DNA from: Nissolia schottii
Lineage: Eukaryota; Streptophyta; Magnoliopsida; Fabales; Fabaceae
Direction: 5' to 3'
DNA: 64,000 nucleotides
NCBI GenBank assembly: GCA_003254905.1
Contig: QANU01076928.1
Location: 1,132,781 to 1,196,780, forward strand
Position 1 is the stretch's first letter; each line of letters begins with the position of its first letter. The translations under genes and the position numbers were made by a program. This document shows, one piece after another, positions 1 through 13,232 of the stretch. A model generated the notes under the pieces. It saw nothing but the letters and a program-made list of their open reading frames with translations. It ran no database searches and was not told the origin of the DNA.

Positions 1-2214
1 TAAGCCTCGCTTTCACACACGTTCCTAATACTCGATTACACATACGAATAATAAAAGCTTTCTATCTCGCAGCTCAACTTCAACAAAATATTATTCCGTG
101 TTCACGGAGCATCAATCTAATATGCAGATGGCTGTTCTGTCCAAAGTGATATTTCAATTTCTAATAACATCTACATTTTTGTAAATTCTGATTTTACCTA
201 CTTCAATTTTTTTGTCTATTAAACTTGAAATTTTCATATTTTTGAATTCCACAGTATAACTGAGAATTGTATGAGAACATTGTTTGCTTTTTTTTTTACA
301 TAGAAACATTTGAGCTCATATAAAGTAGTAGACTACTGAAAACAAAATGTTTTTTTTTTCTCGTTTGTATAGGTGAAAGATCAAATCCATCAGTCCGTTA
401 CACGCACTCTTTTATTACTCCTACGCACGCAGGAGGCTTGTGGTCCATTACTTTAATTGGTCATCATTTTATTCATAGACTATTTACTAGTTCAAATAAG
501 CTCTCTCTTATTATTGTTCATACGCTCTTTGATCTTAGAGCATGAGAGCTTGTGATCCATTCCAAAACATTGCACTTTGCTCGGTAATCCAATCCACCTT
601 TAACCCTTCCATAACAAACAATCAAAGCGATGACTAATCAAAATCATAACGTTTAACCAAAGTAGGCTAATCAAATTTATAACGGCTACTCAAATTTAAG
701 CTGACTAATCAAATCTATGACAGTTAATCAATGCATTCTCCACCTCTTCTTATCATTTTTCACTTTTATAAGAACCACTAATTAAAAAAGGGAAAGACAA
801 ATTAATTCTAATTCTAGACACTACTTACCACCTCTATACAAAGTGAGACAATAATACTCATATCGCATAGTTAAAAGACAAAGGTGAGTTACCATCCAGC
901 CAAGGCTTTTGATTCAGAGCATTAATTTCGATTTAGAACATTGCAGAAACAAAGACAGTTTACAAACCAACCCTATTAAGTCCATAAGCTTATGGACTTA
1001 GGGCTATTGTCTAGCTAGAGTCCTAAATACATAGCACATCCACTTTACTTTAAAATTTTATCGTCAACCCCTATTGGAAGCTAATGGAGTTATTGCAATC
1101 TTTTTTTGACCACTAGGTTAGGAGTGATCATATCTAATCTAATCTAATCTAATCTAATGGATATACAACCTAATAATAGTAGTAGATGTATAAGGTAGAT
1201 AAGCATCAAGTTAACCAACTCCAAAGGTGCCTTCATTTGATATCGCGCATGCATGACCCCCTAGTTGCTCCAGGGAAGATCTTATGATAAATTTTATATG
1301 ATTTAGTCGTTAACTTTAACTATTAATTAGATTATTTTACGATAAAAATTTACATATAACTAATTCATGCGTACTTTTCATACGAGCAGATTTTTTTTTA
1401 AATGTGCAATTTATTATATACCTATGCTTTGCGTTATCTTAAATATTATTCTTTTTTTATTTATTATCATTAATTGTAAAATTTTAAATTGGCTCTCAAA
1501 AAAATTGTGAAACTTCAAATCAATCATCAAAATATTTGTGATATTAATTTGGCTTATGAAAGATTAGTTTTCAATCCACGTTAGTTCAAACATTAGACTA
1601 TATTAGATGATGTCTCATGCGATAATGTGTAACATTTTCAACGGTGAATTTCATATTGTTCTTTAAAAGAGTTGATGAATAATTAATTGTCATTTTCTCT
1701 AATTAAGACCTAAATTGATGTTCTAAATCTTTTGAGAATTCATTTAGAGTCCATTTTAACAAATAACATATCATGTCATCACATAACTTGACATATCATA
1801 CATGTACATCGGTTAGTAATTACTTTGTGAAGACTTGAATTTATGTTTGAAAAGTCTCTTTGAGAACTAATTTAAGGTTTTACTCAATAACTAACCTTCA
1901 TAATTTTCTTCCTCTTCGTCGCTTCTTACTAGCTAGCATTTTTTTTCCTTCAACCATTCCCTTACTTCTTCGTGCGAAGGGAATAGATTTAGAGAAACTT
2001 TTGGTGTTTTTGTCTAGTCTCGAATTAAGGAATCAGAGGAACTTAATCAAAAGAAGTTGAAATAAATTTTTTTTCGTGAAACTGCCATTAAGTTGTAATG
2101 CAAGACGAATAAATAATTTCCTTTGACAATTATTCAGGAGGACAGAAAAGGAAGCATAAAAGTTACTATAGTCAGAGGTAAATAAAACAGAAAACGGAAA
2201 AAAAAATGGGATAT
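1..2214. other. Intergenic DNA, no supported gene
   Basis: AT-rich sequence with only short, unsupported open frames on either strand. A short pentanucleotide run (taatc repeated about five times) lies near 1135-1157. I see no splice-compatible coding exons and no clear transposon ends. A remote terminal exon of a gene outside the window at the left edge cannot be excluded. Confidence 0.5.
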
Positions 2215-2286
2215 AGGTCCCACCGAGATTTGAACTCGGGTTACTGGATTCAGAGTCCAATGTCCTGACCACTAGACCATGGGACC
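2215..2286 (-). tRNA. tRNA-Gln (anticodon CUG)
   Basis: Read on the minus strand this is a 72-nt cloverleaf. The acceptor stem begins GGTCCCA and is closed by TGGGACC at the 3' end. The A box TGGTCTAGTGGTCAGGA and the B box GAGTTCGAATCTC type sequence are both present. The anticodon arm has the 7-nt loop CTCTGAA on a five-pair stem, giving anticodon CTG, which reads the glutamine codon CAG. There is no intron and CCA is not encoded, as expected for a plant nuclear tRNA gene. It looks intact. Similar tRNA-Glu genes carry a CTC or TTC anticodon, which is not seen here. Confidence 0.95.
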
Positions 2287-2529
2287 AACCATGATATTTT
2301 TTGCTATGAATATTAAAAATACTTAAACATATTAATTTTTTTTTTAAAGTTTCTTGTGCAAAACTTATAACATAGTGAACACTAAAAGAAAAACATCTAC
2401 TTGTACATTCTGAATCTTGACTTCTTTAAAATGCTACAACAAACGCAAGAATATTGTAGTGGCTATTTTTTCCAATAAACTTTCATGGATTAATAATTAA
2501 AGGCAATAACCGCAAACAACACAAGGAGG

Positions 2530-2858
2530 TTCAATAGTCACTGGAATCTATGTTTGAGAGTGAGTCGAGGCTTGGGCCTAGGAAGGCCATTTTCAAAGAG
2601 TCTGCTTACTTACAAATATTCATTTGATAGACTTATTTTACCTTCATTGAGACTCGAACCCAAGATCTCTGCTATTCAAAGCAATGTCTTATCTATTAAA
2701 CTAACATTACTTTTTACAACATTTTATGCAATCATATTTATTAATATAATTTTATTATTTAATTTTTTTAAAGAAATCATAATCTAAAGAGTCTCTAGGA
2801 CTCTCCTACACTCACACTCTCATTTGAATAACGTGAAAGAGTTTTGCTAGCATTTTCC
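2530..2858 (-). mobile_element. SINE-like retroposon relic, left member of an inverted pair
   Basis: On the minus strand the sequence carries a pol III A-box-like stretch (TAGTTTAATAGATAAGACA) followed by a B-box-like stretch (GGGTTCGAGTCTC, near 2650-2665). The flank from about 2690 to 2857 is homologous, in opposite orientation, to 3158-3320. This supports two related element copies in head-to-head arrangement. The outer limits are approximate because no clear target duplication was found. Confidence 0.5.
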
Positions 2859-3037
2859 TTTTTATTTTTTGATCTGTTTCTTCATGGACATAACCCAACA
2901 GTTTGCAACTTTAGAGTTTTAATTCTTTATTGAAAATATCTTTTTTATTCATATTGAATTTATATACTCTTACTTGTTATATAGTAAATGTTATATATTC
3001 AGTTAAACTCTCTCCCTTCTCTCAAGAAATACTTTTA

Positions 3038-3053
3038 TATATATATATATAAA

Positions 3054-3095
<42 letters not shown>
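3038..3095. repeat. (TA)n microsatellite
   Basis: Alternating TA tract with one short interruption (aaagaa), lying between the two arms of the inverted SINE-like pair. Confidence 0.9.
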
Positions 3096-3098
<3 letters not shown>

Positions 3099-3157
3099 TT
3101 ATTATATTAAGAAATTAAGTTATATAATATATGACATTTACCAACAAAAAACAACAA

Positions 3158-3460
3158 AAATGCCAACAAAGCTCTCTCACATTATATAAGAGTGAGTATG
3201 GGAAAGTCTTAGGAACTCTTTAGATTAGAGTTTCTTTAAAATGAAAAATTAAATAATAAAATTATATTAATAAATATGATTACATAAAATATTACAAAAA
3301 ATAATGTTAGTCTAGTGGATAAGACAATTGATCTGCAGAAGTCTTGAATTGGCCAGGCTCAGGCTAAAAATTAATGAAACAGATCTGGCGTTTTAAGAAG
3401 CCTATTAAGGACTTGGCCTCACCTGGCCTATTCCCACCCCTTAGTTATACTGTGGGTGGA
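3158..3460 (+). mobile_element. SINE-like retroposon relic, right member of an inverted pair
   Basis: About 165 bases (3158-3320) align, as reverse complement, with 2690-2857. Shared landmarks are the segments around 'gagtgagtatgggaaagtc', 'actctttagatta' and 'ataaaattatattaataaat'. The A-box-like stretch 'tagtctagtggataagac' at about 3309 follows, but the B box is degraded. This copy is more decayed than its partner. Confidence 0.45.
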
Positions 3461-3890
3461 AAACTTCAGCACTAATTATTTCCCCATAAGCACCACATGT
3501 CGACCAAACTTCTGACCCAGGATCAATGGGTATCACTGTTCTAAAATGCATACGAAAAGTAAGGGAACCAAACAGAGCATTTCCAAATGGAAAATACCTA
3601 TATTATTTACAATGAAAAGAACAAATTCTATGTCGCTGTCTACGCTACTCCTCTCTACAACTGTACAGAGGTCAGAGACTAAACCAAAATTTTAAGGTTT
3701 TCAAATGAATCATCTCACTCTATCTATCACACAATCTTCACGTCAAGTGTCAACAGAGGCCTAGTTAGAAAATTTTCTATTTGCTGTTTCTTCTGCGACC
3801 CAAAAAACAAACCAACAATGACGCCTCTCCTAGGGAAAAAAATTACCAGTTCAAAAAATTAAAATTATATCTGTATGTATGTATATCTAA

Positions 3891-6800
3891 TCACATCATG
3901 AACAAGTATTTTAAGTCATCCACTGTAAGGCGACTTTGACGACCACCAGCTCCATCCTCCCCAAACGCAGAGGCAACCATCTTTCGCTTCTTTTGCTGCA
4001 AGTTACAGTTTGCAAAGAGAGTTAGATAGAAATATGGGAATCGTACCATACACCGATGATTCATTAAAAACATCCAGATTCAAGAATACATGCACATCTT
4101 GTATGCAACCCAAAAGCAAGATAGTGTGTGTATCTTTAAATATGGACAGCTTCATTGAAAGGTAAGTATTCCAGAAACGGCTATATACATATATAAATAG
4201 AGCCAGTTTAACCCACAAGTCGCTGTGCGTTTGAACTAATTGTGATCTAAGCATTCCGAAAGTTCCTAAGTACTCCAATTTCCTTCCAAAATTATTTTAT
4301 GTTTGTTACTAGTCCGACAAAAGATATGTTGAGTCAACAAGTCAACCCTATCAACATTTTCAAATATCTGGTGATTAAAAATTTAGACAGTGTTATGCCA
4401 CCCTAAGTGTTAACTACATCAATACAAAACACAGATCCATGATAACAATATTAAAAGCAGACACACGTGGCACAAAAAAATACCTGCAGAGCTAAAATAC
4501 GGTCTTCAACTGTATCTCTAACAGTTAACCGCAAAACCGTAACAGGACGGGTCTGCCCAATTCGATGTGCTCTGTCTATTGCTTGATCTTCGGTTGTAGG
4601 ATTCCACCAAAGATCTAGCATAAGAACATGGCAAGCTGACACCATGTTTAGACCAAGACTTGCAGCCTTCAAAGACATAATCATAACTGATACCTGGAAG
4701 ACATGTCAAACTTTACAATTATATTGAAGAAGACAGAAAGCAATCCAGATGTTAGCACTCAAGGTATCAAACTTCTGTTATTTATATCAATTTCTATGAC
4801 TTTACAAACCTCGGGGAGAGTGTTGAAATCTTTAACAGCTTTATCTCTTGCAATGACAGACATTGTTCCGTCAAGCCTTCTATACTGAATCAAAGAATTC
4901 TTAAGACATGCTTCAAGCAAATCTAGCATCCTCGTCCACTGAGAAAACACTATAGCTTTCTCCCCTCCTGCACCAACTGAATCATTAGAGTTTCTCTCAG
5001 TAGACGTATTTTGACTCTCAGAAAAATCATTGAAGGATTTCCCATTGACAGCATCAGACGAGTTACCAAGGCCGCCAGTACTTTCCACAAAAGTGCTCTG
5101 CACATTATTTGTGTTGGAAGTACGGGATTGTGGTTTAGACAATGATTGCAACACCTCAAGTGCAGCCTTAATTTTTGAAGAATCACATGGCTGTGTCTGA
5201 GAACAAGGCTCATATTCCCTAATTTCAGAATCAGAGCAACCAGGCAAATTATCACAAGCCTGGTCAGAAAGAGAACTGTTCAATGCGGCTTTGGAAAACA
5301 CTGAAGACATGCTTAGTCGAGTTTTGCAATTTGTAGCAGGGCACTGATTGTCATCACCAGTAACATGTTCACAAATGCACTGGTTACAGAAAACGTGACC
5401 ACAAACTGAAACAACAGCATCTTCAGGGGGATCCTGGACCAAAACCAAGTGAGAGAAGTTTTAGAGCAGAGAAGTCAGGGCTAGACTTTACTAAGAAATA
5501 TGGTCAATGATGATGATACGGTAAATATGGTTATAATTCCATTACTCTCAACTCAACTACTCTTACGAAGGAAGAGAGTTTAAAAAAATATTCTTTTAAA
5601 GAAATATTTTAAAAATAATTCTCAAGACAATTATAAATTAAAACTTGGTCCACTGTCAGTCCATCTTTGGCAATTATTCCCCCTTCCCTTTTCCCCATCA
5701 AGACAACAAAGCAAATCCTAATATATAATTGCTATTAACCAATTGCAAACAAGTTATAAACAATATAAGTATGACTTTAGTAGTTTGTACATCCAACCAA
5801 ACGAAAAACTTTTGAGTCATTATGTAGCCAGGTATTAGAATAAACAAAAGTATAATATCAGAATTGGTATTGAATTCCGAGTAATTAGTAGAATTTTAAG
5901 TACTTTCTATCCCATACCTCCAGTGTTTTACCCTTCCTCTATCTCTCTAAAATTTCCAAGCACAAAAACACATGATTTGTTATTTATTTACAAATATAAA
6001 AATATGGTCAAAACATACATTACAGATACCACAGAGAGCCAATGAAGCCTCTAAGCATTTTAGGAGGGATAATTGTTTTTCCTGAGGAAGCTTCTTTGCC
6101 ATTTCAACCGAAGATTTCCAGAGAGTGTTAGAGTTGTAACGCTTGACAAGCAAAGGATGATCACAAGCTTGTCTAAGGCGAAGAAGCATTAACAAAATGT
6201 TGACATAGTTTTGCTTCACAGTTCCAGCATCAGCATATTCCTACCACATGCACGCCAAAAGAAGGCTTTAATGAGGATAACCACAATATACTAGCAGGAG
6301 CAATCCAATTGATTTGGAATGTAATAAGGAGCACAGGCACGTAATAAAAAAAATGTATCAATAAAAATAAATTTAACCATAAAAATAAAATTTAAAAAAA
6401 CAGAAGATTTTGATTCTCAGAAGACCACACCTGAAACTGTGCACGTGAATCAGCCTCTAGTCTGGAATAGAAATCACGTTCCTCTGGTGAAAAGTCCACT
6501 TTTTTCAACTCTACAAATTTAGGTGGCAAGGAAATAATAGGTTCCCCATCAAGAAGTGTGCCTACAGAAAATGATCACCATCACATAGTTACAAGCAAAT
6601 TTCAACCTAAAGCTTGCGACAATCATTAAATTGAAAGAACTCACACATAATGAAATTGCTAAGAATGCAAGAAAAGGAAACTAATTTTTTTTGGTTAAAA
6701 AAGAAAACGGAACAGTAATAATCCATCTCTGATTCAAACCAGTTCCTAGTTTCACTCCCACCAAAAACACTAAACATTGGAAATATGATATTAGTGCGAA

Positions 6801-9800
6801 ACATATTGAACAACCAGCTGGATTATCTCCACGGCTGAGAGGACAAACTAAGATAATAACTAATAATTATAGCCTACTAAATGGAAGACATGATATTCAT
6901 GCATGCAAGTATTACCTTTTGTTCGACGCAACATTATCGTCTTTAAGACGGCTTGTAGCTTTCTATACCCTTTTGATGGATTTCTGCTGATTGGGGTCTT
7001 AATTGTTGAACAGAATGATGTATACACAGCATAAGGGTCATATCTTAGAAATCTAAAGTAACTATAGAGATCATCAATTGCATTCTGTATGGGAGTTCCT
7101 GATAACAACCATCTCCGCTTAGCACGAAGACCCCAACAGGCCCTTGCAACTTGAGTTCTGTGATTTTTTATACTCTGGGCCTCATCCAGGACAACTCTAA
7201 ACCAAGCCACCTTTGCAAGAGGGCGAGCGACAGCCTCAAGCATAGTGCTGTCCAATCCCTTCTTGCCACTTCTACTAGAACTAGGAGGGCATTTCCTTTT
7301 CTTACCTTGTACGGAATTATCTTCGTAAATTCCTTTTTCTTCATCATCCTTGTCAACCAGAGGCTGCTTAGGGACCTCCATGCTGACAATTGAATAAGTT
7401 GTCAGAACAACATCATACTTGGCAAGCTCATAAGGATCTTTTGTTCGACTGCTTCCATGGTACACTAGTACAGAGAGATTTGCTTTGCATGTTACCTTAT
7501 TCTGCAACTCGTCAGCCCACTGACGCAGGACACTAGTTGGACAAACAATGAGGGTTCCTGCAGATGGCCTTCCTTTCCTAAGCACCAACGAATTCATGTT
7601 CATATTTGGATTTCTACCTAACATATCCTGACACACAATAGATTCTGTCTTCACTCCACCATCAGAATCTTTCTTCACTCCACCATCCTCAGGAGGAAGT
7701 TCATCATCCGCATCCAAATTCAAGGTTTCTAATTCACTTTTTTGAGCATTGTTGCACATATTAAGCGTTGGAGGTCTCTCCTTTAATATTAAAGCAATAG
7801 TTGACACTGTTTTTCCAAGACCCTGTGAAGAGATAATTTACAAATCAAATATATCATTCGAAAATCACATACTTGTTGACAATTTGACTGTGATCCCACA
7901 TCAAAAGTGCAGGGTACTGACCTGATCATCAGCGAGAATTCCTCCAGAGCAGTATAAACTAGATGTTTCCTTTTGAACCATCCATGACAAAGCAATTCTC
8001 TAACATAATATCTACAATTAGTTGGATGACCACAAGAAAACAGGACATCAAAGTAAAAACGTTCATTTTTCTGTTTAATTAGCAAATTCCAGATTCAGAT
8101 TCCAGATTGGAACTGTCATCCAAGATCATTTTAGGTTGTAAGCTGCTGCACAAGAAGACCTAAATACACCTATCACAATCATAATACCGCTAAAAAAGAG
8201 AAAACATAAAGGAAATTCAAAAAGTGGACTCGTAAATAACCTGATGTCGTAAAAGAGGAACTGCCAGGAGTCCATCTGGTGGACTTACTTCTGATTTTGG
8301 TTGGGATAGATCCTGAAGTGAACCCCAGAAGATTAGATTCAGAAGAGTTCCAGGAACGCAGGAGGACATAATGAACAAGTACATTATAATATGTTGAACA
8401 AGCAACAACAGAAAAACAATTACAATAACAAGTTTTAAAACCATACCCTACCCTACCCTCACCCCGCCCCCAAACCCCAAAAAGAAAAATGAATTACAAA
8501 GTTACTACAAAAAGGCTATGTAAACAATATCAAATGGGATAATATTTTGGACTATACACACATGCCACTGTCCACCAAACTTAATCAACTCACATTTCTC
8601 CGAGAACCATAACATATTTATAACACATTGATTTTGAAATTAGACCAAGACCCAAAGGAGAAAATGCAAGTTATATGTTGGTGCAACTACAACTGGCAAG
8701 AGCAATTAAAATTAAAACCCTGAGCTGAGAGTATAAGTTTCAACCTGCAATGCAACTCGTAATATGTATTGCTCGTCACGTGCTTTTGACTTTGTGGCTA
8801 CTGCCATATGAGGTTGGGTGTAACTACATCTCAAAGATTGTGACATTTTAAGGGAATTTCCAAGTACTGCAGGTTGACTTATTGGTGCAGGGTGACTGAC
8901 GTCTTCAACTATGCAAACATCAGAGTCATCATCCACATGGGACTTCTCAGTACTTCCGTTTGAAAGTTGAGAATCAATACTTCTATGTTGAATCATTTTG
9001 CCCTCTTCTTCAATTGTAACACAATTAAAGGGCTTCTCATTGGATAAAGATTTGTTGAAAGACTTTGCATTCAAATTTACCATGTGTCCAGGAAATTTAT
9101 TAGCAGTTCGATCAACAATATCTTGACAATAATTGGCTCTCTCAGTTTTTACAACTGCGTCATTATCCTCATGCTTAAAAAATTCATAGCTCTGACACCC
9201 CATAGATGGGTAAGTACCAGTTATCCGTTTTACCTCTTGTCCTACATTGAACTTGGTGTCATCACTGTGAGAAGAACTTTGGTAAGGCATAGCCAGTTCA
9301 TCTCTTTCAGCTTTGACACAAAGTGGTTGGCCTTCACTTGAGATATATGAAGTACAATTTGGAAGTTGTACAGATGTCTTGTTTTCAAAGGGCACATTAC
9401 CAGGAAAAAATAAAGGATATTCACTATCCGCTAACATAAATTGGCAATTTTGAAGAGGTATCCCGCCAGTAGTGCTGCAATTAATGCCACTGCTCACGCG
9501 TGTAGTATCATCAAAGAACTCCATCTTTTCAACCTTCATGTTCCTCGCCATTTCTTCATTTGTCCAGAATTGTGGACAAACACCATTAGGCAAACAACTA
9601 AACATGTCGTCAAAAACAGGTGTACCATCTGTCCCCTGATAACAGTTCACAGATGTATAGTAGTCACCAAAATCACTGGGAACATAGGAACCTTGACAAA
9701 TAGTAGGATCAGTGGAAGTTGCAGCACGAACAGATCTGTCAGCATCCACAAACGACATTTCAAAAGATGTACATGATTCATTTTCCTGTTGCCCAGAAAC

Positions 9801-11360
9801 TCCTACAATTTCTTTAAAAAAAGTTCCACAATCTTCAAAATTTACATCAGTGTTATCAATGATAGAGCTATGCAAAGCATCTGCAAGAAGAAAAACAGAG
9901 TCAGACTGCTGCCAAAGTTTCAGATATCACATTGATCAAAAGTAATATTTTTGTGAGAATGGAGGAAATGATGATGCTGTAGTCAAATAATAACCCAGTG
10001 AAAATTTTACATACATTCAGAATCAAGAACATCTCCTCCATGTTTGATTTGGCTCACATCTTCACCCTTCCACAAACTCGTATCCAAATTGTCTCCACAA
10101 CAAGCTACATTATTTGAATTTGCCTCACGGAAACGTGTGTCCACACTGTAAGCAGGCGTCTCACGTTTAGAAACTACTATCCTGGCTGAGTCACAAATCT
10201 CATCACTTTCAACCACGGAGAACGAGTCCCTGAAGCCACCAGCACAAGCACCTGGGGAAGAACTAGTCTGTGATGGCGGTCCCCGGTTTTCATGTTCAGA
10301 TTCAAGCACAAAATTCCCTGCAAAATCCAATCAACCAAATGAGCCCCTGATACAAAAATCTGACACACCTAAGCAGAATTGAGAAGAGCCTATGAATGAA
10401 CCACTAAAGTCAATTATAGGAAAAGGTTATTCTTCAAACACTTGTGATCCTAAAAACTAGTAAAGAGAAACACTTTACTCTAAAACCTTGGCAACTAAAT
10501 ATTACATCCAAGATTCAGAATCAGAATTAACTAAAGAATATATCTATTTCTCTCACTATAGCCAGACCAATCACTAACAACGGGGACAAAGAGCAATGAG
10601 CAGAAAAATCCACAAAAGTTTACATACCATTTTGAACCTGAGAACCGTCATGGGTGCCAGATTCCCCGGTTGAAACATTTTTTAGTGAAGAATCCTCAAG
10701 ACTACTCTGTAGCATAATGTCCAGAAAATTAGTGCAAAAGTAATAATATCACACACACGAAATCCGGGGTTAAAAAAGGGTTAGCAGAAAAGCTACAAAA
10801 TAGCAAATTTCTTTCTACATTATAACAAGGAATTAAAAATGGAATGATAGCTTCACCCAAAATGTGCAGAAATCAAGGCATACGAGCTGATATCCAGACT
10901 TTTGAAGTCCAAAAACACGGGGCAAATCATACATGATCCTAACTCCAGGACTTACTAACTCGTCAAGTCACCAGCAGCCTGGAAATTTTCGTCTATCAAG
11001 TATCAAAGATGGTTTTAGCCTTTTAGGTATGAGGAATTCAGAACTTAAGACCTTCCAATCATAGTTCTACCAGAGTTACACGTCAATGCAATTTTCAAAT
11101 GAACAAAAAAATGAATAAGACAACCGATCGGGATTTACAGCAACTCAAACTCAGTGGAAACGAAACGAAAGCACAAAACCAGAGTACACGCTTCAACGAA
11201 GTAGAATCCGTACCTCGGCAGCGTCGCGATCCTCGTCGAGAACGCTCAGAATAGAATCGATGTCCATAAAGAGTTTATCATCGTCAACGGCAGCGTCGCC
11301 GTCACCGTCACCACCGGCGAACAGTCCCGCAAAGTCGAATCCCACGTCCTCCGCCATCAT
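3891..11360 (-). CDS. CHR28: SNF2-family helicase-like ATPase with internal RING finger (CHR27/CHR28 type)
   Basis: Nuclear ATP-dependent chromatin-remodelling ATPase with a probable RING E3 function, of the family called CHR27/CHR28 (FRG) in Arabidopsis. I derive twelve coding exons: 11214-11360, 10628-10706, 10015-10317, 8745-9880, 8241-8312, 7922-7999, 6916-7822, 6431-6561, 6019-6240, 4810-5433, 4484-4693, 3891-3995. All have GT-AG borders and sum to 4014 nt, giving 1337 residues with no frame break. Residues 1-555 are acidic and poorly structured. The Walker A motif is DDQGLGKT (603-610), DEAQ is at 818-821 and LLSGTPIQN at 844-852. The C3HC4 RING (C1021, C1024, C1036, H1038, C1041, C1044, C1056, C1061) sits between the two helicase lobes, and motif [15 protein letters not shown] is at 1270-1282. 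The start is the first of two adjacent ATGs; the second would also work. The family is known; the exact ortholog (27 or 28) is inferred. Confidence 0.93.
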
Positions 11361-11700
11361 CGCCGCAACGATTGCCGAAATCGCATCAAAAACAAAACCC
11401 TAGCTCGCTTCAGAAGCTCCAAAACCCAAACGCGTAAAAAAAACACCTTCTGCCCCAATTATACACCAAATCGAAGTGCGCGAATCGTGAAATCGCATTC
11501 TCTGAAAAAAGGAAACCAATGAAAAACAGGCTTGGTTCGTGAGGAGGGATCGGAGGTTTCTGAGAAGCTTCGCGATGCGACTTTTTTTCCTTTTTTGTTC
11601 CGTTACTCAGAGAGGAGAAAGCAAGAGAGAGAGAGAGAGGGACAAAGTCGTGGAAATGGATCGGGAAGAATGTGAATGTGAGTGGCCTAGGTTTAAATAG
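11361..11700 (-). promoter_or_regulatory. 5' leader and TATA region of the CHR28-like gene
   Basis: On the minus strand a TATTTAAA element (11692-11699) lies about 330 bases upstream of the start codon. It is followed by a leader containing a (CT)n tract at about 11620-11640, a common feature of plant 5' leaders. The exact transcription start is not determinable from sequence alone. Confidence 0.5.
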
Positions 11701-12547
11701 GATTTGGGTACCAAGAAAATTCTTATATCGATCCAAATTTTTAATTTTTTAAGTATTTATTATTTATTATTTATTATTACTACCATTTTCAATCAATAAA
11801 ATTTTAGATTATTGCAGAATAAAAACGAAAATTTGCATCAACTTACTAATCACTTGATTTTTTTATTAATGCATTATTTATACTAATATATCTTGACAAA
11901 AATTTGTGTCAGTTAAGTATGAAATACAAATAACGATATAAAAGATAAATAAAAGGAAATGTACAGTAAAAATATAAAAAAATTAACATAAATAGTTAAA
12001 TTTTAAAGCAATGTGAATTTTTTGGGACAATTTTTTAAATGAGGTTACAAATACAAAAGAAATAAAAAAAAATAACTATAGAGTGAGTTAAATAACTACA
12101 AAAAATGCATGGTTCAAAAAAATCAGATTGGACCGGCTCTGACCAGTTGAACTGAGAATCAAATCCTTATCTAGTTTGGTTTGCTCTAAAAATTTGGTTA
12201 TCCTGAGAATCGATGAGAATCGATCAAAACTAGCGAATTGGATTAGTCAAAAGCGGACCACTCCTTTTTTTTCAAAAAAAAATTGTAATATTTTTTTAAT
12301 AAATAAACAAATTGTTTTTTAAAAAATTATTAAGTTTAATGTAATACTTATATGTTTTGTTGAAAAATATACTTTCACAACACTAATAACGTATAAATAC
12401 TATATAAAAAGTGATTTTTTTATTATATAGTATATGATTGGTTATATATATACATATAAATAATAAAATATATATTTTTATTTGACCCTAGTTGAACAGT
12501 TGAACCCCTGCCTCAACTAATTTGATGTCCAGTCAGATTTCTTTAAC

Positions 12548-12800
12548 CTTACTAAAATATGAGTTTGGATAAGGATAAATTAGGAGAAAATTGGACATCA
12601 AAAGGATAATAACCTTTATTTAATTGTATAGTATAAATATCATTTGACATCTAATAGTATTTTTAGAAAATTACCTTGCTAAAATATGAGTTTGGATAAG
12701 GATAAATTAGGAGAAAATTGGACATTAAAAGGATAATACCCTTTATTTAATTGTATAGAATAAATATCATTTGACATCTAATAGTATTTTTAGAAAATTA
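12548..12800. repeat. Two-copy tandem repeat, 127-bp unit
   Basis: The segment starting 'ctaaaatatgagtttgg' at about 12552 recurs at about 12679 with only a few substitutions (for example 'acatcaaaagg' against 'acattaaaagg'). Both copies end with 'tagtatttttagaaaatta'. Confidence 0.9.
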
Positions 12801-13118
12801 AATAAAGTATTTAATGATAAACCATATTCACTCCATTTCATAATCTTTGTCCAAATTTTTTTAATTTAAGTTTTTAGATTATATCTATATCACATTTCAA
12901 TGTAGCATTATTTTTTATTTTCAACAATATCCTTAGTTATTAAGCAATTATTAATAATGCATTGGAAATCAACGATGCATTGAAAGAGAATAGAAGAGGA
13001 GGAACCCTCCGTAGTATTAATGATCATGATCATGACTAACGGCTTAACAGACACTCAGGCCACATTTTTTTACTTCATGAAAATTAATATAATACTAAAG
13101 AATTGTTAGTTGTATGTT

Positions 13119-13232
13119 ACTCCCCTTTTTCCATTGCATTAAATTATCAATAAATTTAAAAAAATTAAAGGGACTAACCTTAAAAAACAGAGAAGAAATT
13201 AACATTGGCGAAGAAAGGGAGTAATAGTTCCT
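13119..13232. mobile_element. Possible small MITE
   Basis: The left end reads 'ttactcccctttttcc' and the right end 'gaagaaagggagtaa', an inverted pair about 115 bp apart. The interior is non-coding. The terminal repeat is short and imperfect, so this is tentative. Confidence 0.35.

Noticed and set aside
8441..8480. 'ccctaccctaccctc' as interstitial telomere repeat
   Set aside because: The plant telomere unit is CCCTAAA. This is a short C-rich tract inside an intron of the SNF2-type gene.
9441..9776. Plus-strand frame of 111 codons
   Set aside because: It lies antisense to exon 4 of the SNF2-type gene and has no protein features, so it is a shadow of that exon.
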